The notes beneath the pieces were generated by a model that ran no database searches, was not told the DNA's origin, and saw nothing but the letters and a program-made list of their open reading frames with translations. Made by a program: the position numbers and the translations under genes. Source: Pachyseris speciosa (Eukaryota > Cnidaria > Anthozoa > Scleractinia > Pachyseridae). Taken from it: DNA of 64,000 nucleotides. Shown piece by piece: positions 56,707 through 64,000 of this stretch (position 1 is its first letter; each line of letters starts with the position of its first letter). Where the stretch lies: contig JAEMWC010000135.1 in the NCBI GenBank assembly GCA_016490735.1, positions 375,001 to 439,000 of the forward strand. The letters run 5' to 3'.

Positions 56707-57375
56707 GGTCAGGTGACTACGGCCTAGACTTGTTCAACACGTGGGCGCTAACAGATGACCAGCGGAAAGACCTCAATGAGTACTGGACCGGATTTGAGAA
56801 TCATGTTAAACCTCAAGCAAACCACATCTTGAATAAATACTATCTGCGAAGTCTGAAACAGAGTAATCGTTCCCTTGATGCCTTCTTAACTGAGGCAAAG
56901 CATTCCCCCAAGTCAAAGAAGAGATTACATTCATGGGGACACCGCATTATTTTGACCCACACTCTGATACCGTCATCCAAACTGACGCTTCCTAAAAGGG
57001 ACTGGGAGCTGTCTTACTCCAACAAGGGCACCCCGTTTGCTATACATCAAAGGCACTTTCAGACACAGAAAAGAATTACAGTAACATTGAAAGAGAACTG
57101 CTAGCTGTTGTATGGGGCCTGAAGAGGTTTAACTACTTCATTTATGGCAAGCATTGCACAGTACATACCGACCACAAACCATTGGAATCCATTTTCAAGA
57201 AGCAGCTGTACAGCTGCCCACCTAGGCTCCACAGATTCCTGCTAAGAGCCCTCAAGTAAGACATATCTGTGAAGTATGTTAAGGTAGTGGTTTACCCATA
57301 GCTGATGCCCTCTCCAGAGTCAGCCCACAACAGCCTCCTGAGAGCGACCAAATTCCAGAAAGATCTGAAAGATAT
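56707..57375 (+). pseudogene. Outer element gag remnant fused to RNase H
   Basis: Gag continues as GDYGLDLFNTWALTDDQRKD and NRSLDAFLTEAKHSP to about 56905. The following sequence reads FDPHSDTVIQTDAS, then GAVLLQQG, NIERELLAVVWGLKRFNYFI and HTDHKPLESIFKKQL, which is RNase H. The join shows a deletion of the rest of gag, protease and reverse transcriptase. Stops and frame changes are present. Confidence 0.75.
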
Positions 57376-58736
57376 GTGCACCATGTCACACAAAACCTCC
57401 CTGCATCTCCAACAAGACTTCAACAGATCCGAGATGAGGCAAGAGACCTCACCATGTCCTTGCTGAGAGAGGTCATTTTTGAAGGATGGCCCCTAGAAAG
57501 AGAGCAATGGCCTAAAGTGTTCCATGAATACTGGAATTTCAGAGAAGAATTGTCCATCGAAGATGGGCTACTACTGAAAGGAGAACGCATCCTGATACCA
57601 CCCCCGCTCAGAGCTGAAATGTTAGAGATCATACACCAAGGCCACCCAGGGCAGGAAAAATGTCTTCTACGTGCCCGAACCTCTGTCGCCTGACCAGGAA
57701 TAACAAGAGACATCATCAATGAAGTTGGCCAGTGTGAGCCCAGAAGGAACCGATACTACAGCCAGAAGTCCCACAACGGCCGTGGGAAAGGCTCAGCTCA
57801 GATCTTTTTAAATACAAGGGCCAGCAATATTTGCTGCTAGCAGACCAATACAGCAGATTTCCTGTAATCAGAAAACTCACAAGTACTACTTCAGCAGCAA
57901 TCATTAACCACATGAAGAGCATCTTTGCTGAATACGGGATCCCCTCACAGCTATTAACCGATAATGGACCACAGTACAGCTCGGCGGAATTCAAGAATTT
58001 TGTAACCGAATATCGGATAGAACACACTACCAGCTCTTCATTGTACCCCCAATCACGAATGGTACAAACCGTGGAAAACATTCTTAAGAAGTGCGAGAAA
58101 AACAAGGAGGACCCGTACATTGCCCTCGTATCCTACAGGGCCACACCCCTAGACCACGAATTGATGTCCTCGGCTGAACTGTTGACAGGAAGAAAATTCA
58201 GGACAAGACTACCTATGTCTCAGTGGGTCCTTCTTGGTAAACCAGGCTGTGAAACTACTGGAGCAAGGTTAATGAGGAGGCAGAACAAACAGGTCCACTA
58301 CTACAACCAAAACTCTGGGCCACCCAAAAGGCCATTACAAACTAACCCGCCCGTCCGTGTGTATGACTGTTATTCACAAACCTGGCAACCCGGCACAGTC
58401 GTAAAGCCAGCTCAAGAGCCAAGGTCTTATATCGTCAGATCCAACAACACTGGTGCCACTTATCGACGGACACGTTTCCATCTCAGACCTACTCCAGCTT
58501 CCGAAAACAGCTCATACCCTCAACATGCAGAACCCCCAAAACACAACCAGGGGCGAGACTCACCCCATCAAGCGGTTACAAATGGGCAAGCCCAGGAGCC
58601 CAAACCGATCCCACAGGAAGCCAACGCGGCCACCAGGTTGGAACCTGATAGCACGATTGCAGCGCCAAACAGTGGCAAAAAATATGTTATCAAATCAGGG
58701 AGGATTGTAATACCCCCACAAAAACTGGACTTGTGA
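57376..58736 (+). pseudogene. Outer element integrase
   Basis: The zinc-binding part (EMLEIIHQGHPGQEKC at about 57620) is followed by a frame break. The core resumes near 57757 with PWERLSSDLFKYKGQQYLLL and, from 57831, YSRFPVIRKL and LLTDNGPQYSS. Where the family has YPQSNG-AER, this copy reads YPQSRMVQTVEN: five residues including the catalytic Glu are missing at about 58056. The C-terminus has YVIKSGRIVIPPQKLDL. Inactive. Confidence 0.8.
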
Positions 58737-58849
58737 GAACGAGCTCACTTAGAAACATTAACGTTATCTTTGCAGTGCTCATGCAATAAGTGATATATTA
58801 ATCCCCTTGCCCCTCCTTTTCTCTTGTTCCTTTTGCTGTTGTTGTTTGC

Positions 58850-58861
58850 AAGAGAGGAAGA
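58850..58861 (+). promoter_or_regulatory. Polypurine tract of outer element
   Basis: AAGAGAGGAAGA directly abuts the 3' LTR; this primes plus-strand DNA synthesis in LTR elements. Confidence 0.6.
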
Positions 58862-59006
58862 TGTCACATTACATGACTAGTACACGAAGTCCTTTTTAAC
58901 CCCAGAGAAATGATGGGACTTTTTAGCATGTGTTCTCGCCATCTAGAACGAGAACCTCATGTGAATGTACTGGAGAACCGTTTAGAATAAAATCAGTTGT
59001 GTTACA
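58862..59006 (+). repeat. 3' LTR of outer element
   Basis: 145 bp, TGTCACATTACATGAC to GTTGTGTTACA. Longer than the 5' LTR because of an insertion near its start. Confidence 0.8.
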
Positions 59007-60399
59007 GGACCTGTTATGATAATCTCATGCACGCCCTAAACAGAACTGACGATGGTTTTTAAACGTGTAAAATACCCCGGAAAACAGTCGAATTTGCGTT
59101 CACGGACAAGCGAACACAACCAAATCATACGGGCCGTTCTTGTCAATGCATCCCGCTTTAGTTCGAGATATTGCTTTTGTAATTCAAATGAACAACATTC
59201 TATACATAATCTCACTTAGAGAGTTCAAAATCGGCAGCGCTAATATTCGAGTTTGACTCAAATTAATTTACTTTCACGTAGGTGCTTGCCCTCGATAACG
59301 GGTATAATCGGCAAGGAGTAAGATTTTTTTTTTAATTTTAGTCAAAGGTTTCGCAGAATACTTCAATTCAAACAGCTTTGTGACCATCCGCTTTTCAGAT
59401 GCAATGAAAGTCTTTGTCTGAAAATGCCTTCATGTTGTCATTCATTCTTACCCTACGCAACGCGCGAAAACAACGCGAGAAACAAGGACACAACGACAAT
59501 GTGGAGTGTGACCATACTAGATGTCTGGTGGACAGCAGAAAACCAGCCCTGTCCTGAAGGCGAGAGACCTGAATAAACTAAAACCAGAAGTTTTATACCA
59601 ACATATAACTCATTAACCTACCGTGAAAAATATTGCATAATCGATACGAAAGAAACAAAAAAAAGGAACAAAAGATTATTACATCAAGTGATAACAAATG
59701 CTACAAACCTTCATGAAAATGTTTTCCAACTGCACGCTGTTACGTTGGAAAGTATTATTTTATTCTTCAAGGGCATTTTCTCATTTGGAAGCGTTTTTAA
59801 AGAAACGCCCCATGGGAATTTGACAGCAAAGTAAAAGAACCTTAAAAGCACAAAGATTTTAATCTAACGAGGCTCTGAAGGTAGGTAAAGGCTCGACGCG
59901 ACATCTTCATTCCCAGGAAGGGACTAACTGGTAAGATTTTGTTTTGTATTTTGTCCTGCTAAGATGTTTTTTTGAAAAACAAGAAACTCGAGCAAATACC
60001 CAAGACCTTTAAGATGATGATAAGACATTGGACGTAGGTGAATAGGTTTATATGGATCGGCAGATTTCTGAATAATTTTGCTGGACTGATTTGGGACTCA
60101 GAGTAAAATCTTAACAAAGCAACATTGCTAGTGAACAGCATCCAGCAGTCGGTTAGTTGTCGGGAATTATAACAATGGTACACAACAAGCAACAACGCCA
60201 GGCCAAGCTCGGTGGTCAAACACGCCCAACTAGTCTTGGGCCTAATAATGTTGGATGTTGGTATCCAGCAACATTGAGTGCGCTTTCAAGGCCTTAAGTT
60301 TTTTCCTTTTGGGGTGGGCGGGGGTGATCAGATTTTCGATAAACTTCTGTAGAGGACCACCGCCCTTCCTCAAGATAGTCACTGAAGTTGACAGACGGT

Positions 60400-60980
60400 T
60401 CGACGCGTTGTGGACGACAAGTCTGGATCTGCCAACAGATTCCTAATGAAGCGGTAACGACTTCAAAGTCTGAAACAAAAAGAGAGGATTTGGGTTATAG
60501 TGCTGTGATGAAATGATAAAGCAGTTGAATTTGCATTTTGCGTGCTATTGGTATCACTTTTTGCAAGGCAAAATTCGTTTATGTCCTCTAGTTTAAAGGG
60601 CCTGTGCGTGTTTATCGGGCAGAGAGTCAGTCTTTTTAAATTGCGCTTTTAAATAGGGAATCTTTGACCATGTTTTTAAGAAATGTTAGACCTTGAGAGA
60701 AGAACCTCGAATAATACGTTGATAAACAGAACTTAACCATGATTAACGCTTTGTGAAGTTGCCAATGGGCCGGTGAGTCGTTGAGGATCAATTCATGTCA
60801 AAAATGAAATACAAAGGTATATAATGAAAAAGGTTTTCATTTACTTAAGGAATGTGAACGCCAAATATACTGACAGAAATCGATGAAGAGTTAATTTTTG
60901 AGTGAACATTAAAATTCAAAACTACGGCCCGTTATTTCAATTTGTACGTCTGATCCCCAAGCGGCCGAAAATCGTGAGGA
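60400..60980. other. Spacer between duplicate copies, nothing seen
   Basis: No exon or terminal repeat recognised. Confidence 0.4.
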
Positions 60981-60986
60981 ATTTAA

Positions 60987-61373
60987 AGGGGCAGTGTCAC
61001 GCTATTTGGCAACTTTATAAAAAGCTAGAAGGTGTCTTCGCATCAATTGAATACCAAAAATAATGGTCTAGTTTTGTTATTAAAATTTATTTGAAGGTAC
61101 TAAAACTGTTTCCTGTCGCCTGTTGCTACAGATGGCAAGGATGGAAATGGATTGAAACTTTAAAAAATTGGAAAATTTTTAATTTCAAAGTTTTGATGCT
61201 ACGTCTTCAAAAAATCCTCAATAAATTTATTATGGTTAGCCCTTTGTGATAAAATTCATTTGATATCTTCGCCGTAGCTTTACAGAGGCATTTTGCTTAT
61301 GGGCAGAGCCTCAAAGTAATGATTTTAGCACAGAACTGACCTAAAACAGCAAAATCCTCGTGACACTGCTCCT
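60987..61373. mobile_element. TTAA-flanked MITE, AGGGGCAGTGTCACG ends
   Basis: AGGGGCAGTGTCACG and, inverted at the right, AGGAGCAGTGTCACG. TTAA lies at 60983-60986 and 61374-61377. Its interior is unlike that of 47823-48154 although the ends are similar. Confidence 0.7.
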
Positions 61374-61429
61374 TTAAATTTGACTCTTTCAGCCCTAGAA
61401 CATCGAATAATCCTTTAAGAATGGCCGTT

Positions 61430-61945
61430 TCTATAATAGAGACGTTAAAGTCGTCCAGACGCATTTAATACCTGAGGCGTTAAAGCCGTCTGATATAAAA
61501 ACGGGACGAATAAAACTAGACGACCTACAAGAAAAAAAAACAAGATTTTTCTAAAACAAGGACTCGGTCTATTCTCGGAATGAAGACAATGAGCTCGAGA
61601 AAACTCGGCGTCAAATAAACTTTAAACGCGCGAATGTATATGGTGGTATTGCAGCTTTTGAAGCCTAATTCTCGACGTCGTCAAGAAAGACAAGAAATGA
61701 AGGTGCAAATGTTTTTGACAAAGAAAATTAGTCAAGGAAGCGGCTTTTTCAGGCGATGGACGAAAAATTAAATATGGCCAAAGCACCTGGTGGCTTGTGT
61801 GCCATGGCGACCAAGAGAGCAAGGAAGGAACGAAGTGCTGATTAATTAACAAAGGAGTTCAGGGCTAAATGCGTCCCAGTTAGGTCGTGTCGTTTTTATA
61901 CTAGGCGCATTTAACGTCTGAGAAGTTATAGTCGTCTGTTAACGT
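61430..61945. mobile_element. Inverted-repeat element with GACGTTAAAGTCGTC motifs
   Basis: The left part (AGACGCATTTAATACCTGAG and TATAAAAACGGGACG) is mirrored with mismatches by CGTTTTTATACTAGGCGCAT and TTAACGTCTGAG at 61890-61925. Repeated GACG-TTAA words. Decayed. Confidence 0.5.
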
Positions 61946-62031
61946 AAGGATAAAGGGCATTAGTTTCTAAAGAAGCTGTGCTGCTGCGTCGGTGGCGAGT
62001 GAAACACAAAAATTGGGTTTATATATCAACG

Positions 62032-62062
<31 letters not shown>

Positions 62063-62063
62063 T

Positions 62064-62133
62064 GATTCGATTAGCTGACGTTTCGAGCGTTAGCTCTTCG
62101 TTGGAGCGAATCGAAACGTCAGCTAATCGAATC
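62064..62133. repeat. 23-bp perfect hairpin
   Basis: GATTCGATTAGCTGACGTTT plus CGA pairs exactly with its inverse after a 24-base loop. It lies directly at the left border of duplication copy 2 and is absent from copy 1. Confidence 0.8.
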
Positions 62134-62134
62134 C

Positions 62135-64000
62135 CTGTTAGGAACAACTAAGTCTGCATTGTATTTCTGCGTTTGCCAGAGTTCGTTGTTCTCCGCCGGA
62201 TATCAATTAGATCTGAAATTTCGCATGCTCGATTGATTACTTTCAATTAATACATGTTTGTGAATTTTGTGAGAGCAGCCCATCCCTTCTTCTTCACAAT
62301 CAAGATTGAAGTCCGTCGCCGCCCAAGACTATTTCTTCTTCGCAACTAAAATCGTATAAATGATCACTGGAAAAATGTTGAAAAATGGTCAGGCTGCTTT
62401 CGTTTCGAGGATAAATATTTGTATGAGGCTATAGAGTCTTCCCTTTGAAAGTAGCCTGCGTAGCCTACTTTAAAAGTTATAGAACCAATATAAGGGTCCA
62501 GCCGTTTCTCTTTGTTTCTCTTTTGCTCTCCTACTTTTGATCTCTTATTTTCTTTTCACCCGACACAAAGGGAAGAGGCTTTTCAGCACTTGATTATACA
62601 GTATAACTGTTTTGAAATACGAAATTAATAAACTTTATGGACACGTATTATTATGATAATCTTATGCACGCTCCTAAACAGAACTGTCGATGGTTTTTAA
62701 ACGTGTAACTGAAATACCCGGGAAAATAGTCTAATTTGTGTTCACGGACAAGCGAACGGAACAAAATCATACGGGCTGTTCTTGTCAGTGCTTCCGCCTC
62801 AGTTCGAGAGATTGTTTCCTTTTGTAACTCAAATGTACAACATTCTATACATAATTTCACTTAGAGATTTTAAAATCGGCAGTGCTAATATTCGAGTTTG
62901 ACTCAAAGAATTTACTTTCACCTAGGTGCTTGCCCTCAATAACGGTAAAATCGGCAAGGAGTAAGAGATGGCGAATGATTTTGTTTTAAAATTTTAGTCA
63001 AAGGTTTCGCTGAATACCTCAATTCAAACAGCTTTGTGACCATCCGCTATTCAGATGGAATGAAAGTCTTTGTTTGATGCCTTCAAAAGTCCAGCTTTGT
63101 TGTCATTCATTCCTTGCCTACACCCCAGGGCCCTACGCAACGCGCGAAAAAAGCGCGAGAAACAAGAACACAACGACAATGTCAGTGGAGTGTGACCGTG
63201 CTGGGTGCCTGGTGCATAGCAGAAAACCAGCGCTGTCCTGAAGGCGAGAGACCTGAATAAACTAAAACCACTAGTTTTATACCAATAACTTATTAAAATA
63301 TCGTGAAACGTAATTGCATAATCGATACGAGAGAAACAGTAGTGAAAAAAAAAATTGAGGAACAAAAGATTATCACATCAAGTGATAAAAAATGCTACAA
63401 ACCGTAATGAAAATGCTTTCCAACTGCACGCTGTTACGTTGGTAAGTAAGAGACCTATAAAAACACAAAGATTCTCATCTAACGAGGCTCGGAAAGTTGG
63501 TAAAGGCTTGACGAGACATCTTCATTCCAAGGAAGGGAATATACCAAGGGAAAACCGGTAAGATATTTTTCTGTATTTTGTCCTGCTAGGATGTTTTTTG
63601 AAAATCAACAAACTTGAACAAATACCCGAGAACTTTAAAATGATGATAAGACATTGGAGAGAAATGAATAAGTTTATATGTATCGGCAGCATTGCTGGTG
63701 AACAGCATCCAGCAGTCTTGGATCCAACGTATTGGGAGCATGCATTTTGAACTCCGTGTTCGGTCAGTTTTTGGGAATTGCAACAATGGTACACGACAAG
63801 CAACAACGCCAGGCCAAACTAGGCGGTTCAAAGACGCCCAACTAGTCTTGGGCCCGACAATGTTGGATGTTGTTGTCCAACAATATTGAGCGCGCTTGCA
63901 AGGCCTTTAAAGTGTTTTTTTCCCTTTTGGGGAGGGCGGGGTGATCTGACTTTTAATAAAATTCGGGAGAGGACCATTGCCCTTCCTCTAGATAGTTACT
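62135..64000. repeat. Segmental duplication copy 2 (runs off window)
   Basis: Aligns with 49973-50480 plus 59012-60382. At 62639-62655 the sequence GGACACGTATTATTATG crosses the retroelement insertion point without interruption. No gene recognised. Confidence 0.8.

Larger units (their letters stand above)
50481..59006 (+). mobile_element. Outer Ty3/gypsy element, internally deleted
   Basis: LTRs at 50481-50612 and 58862-59006 (TG...CA) are flanked by CGACC and GGACC. After the 5' LTR is a candidate primer-binding site (TGGATGTCAGAAGTGGGA), and before the 3' LTR a polypurine run (AAGAGAGGAAGA). Gag begins MSDLFWFEVPKMDW at 50762 and is split by the inner element. The sequence passes from gag to RNase H with zinc knuckle, protease and reverse transcriptase deleted, then to integrase. 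Several frameshifts are present. It cannot move on its own. Confidence 0.85.
49973..60382. repeat. Segmental duplication copy 1 (split by retroelements)
   Basis: 49973-50480 and 59012-60382 together align in order with 62135-64000. Shared landmarks are TGTATTTCTGCGTTTGCCAG, AATAAACTTTATGGACACG, TTCACGGACAAGCGAAC and CAACATTGTTGG-like ends. The copies differ by frequent small changes. I find no gene in the unit; minus-strand frames such as the one at 59959-60219 are also present but altered in copy 2. Confidence 0.8.

Noticed and set aside
61622..61852. 76-codon minus-strand frame
   Set aside because: It lies inside a decayed inverted-repeat element and shows no motif.

Overview
The window is eukaryotic nuclear DNA, most likely from an anthozoan cnidarian and probably a stony coral. 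Coding sequence lies in short exons with GT/AG borders. The rest is AT-rich and densely packed with short inverted-repeat DNA transposons, 3'-truncated LINEs, a tRNA-derived SINE of a type I associate with corals, and Ty3/gypsy elements. Two decayed ORFs resemble repetitive predicted proteins that I remember from cnidarian genomes. No rRNA gene, functional tRNA gene, CRISPR array or prokaryotic operon is visible.

The main genes are two tandem arylsulfatase B-like (ARSB, sulfatase family) genes on the minus strand. Gene 1 has coding exons between 9046 and 27135; gene 2 lies between 34960 and 44452. Each has eight coding exons with matching lengths and phases, starting in a signal peptide and ending in a conserved C-terminus. 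Gene 2 reads as an intact 511-residue secreted or lysosomal sulfatase. Gene 1 matches it except for a one-base deletion in the last exon, which would truncate the protein to about 424 residues unless it is an assembly error or is bypassed by another splice acceptor. Gene 1's fifth intron is 8.65 kb against 1.9 kb in gene 2. It holds a LINE, a decayed cnidarian gene copy with transposons inside it, and a candidate multi-exon BEN-like gene (19.8-21.3 kb).

Region by region: 0-9 kb is repeats (fold-back element, LINE pieces, a decayed ORF) and the 3' flank of gene 1. 9-27 kb is gene 1, with a pair of inverted TTAA-flanked transposons in its introns. 28-33 kb holds a 1.9-kb terminal-inverted-repeat element with an 8-bp target duplication and GGAATCC subterminal arrays, and an 803-bp palindrome with a 9-bp target duplication. 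34-45 kb is gene 2 with a 5' UTR exon. 45-49.7 kb is a run of small inverted-repeat elements and a LINE tail. 49.97-60.4 kb is the first copy of a segmental duplication that was split by a Ty3/gypsy element (plus strand, 50481-59006). That element was itself split by a second Ty3/gypsy element (minus strand, 50922-56702), which carries a pogo-like insertion in its protease. The second duplicate copy (62135 to the window end) lacks the retroelements and shows the empty site. Both integrases have lost the catalytic glutamate.

The unifying picture is an old tandem sulfatase duplication that has been loaded with nested mobile DNA. I found no clear new multi-gene system. The most useful oddities are the gene 1 frameshift, the GGAATCC transposon, the palindromic elements, and the nested retroelement with its paralogous empty site.
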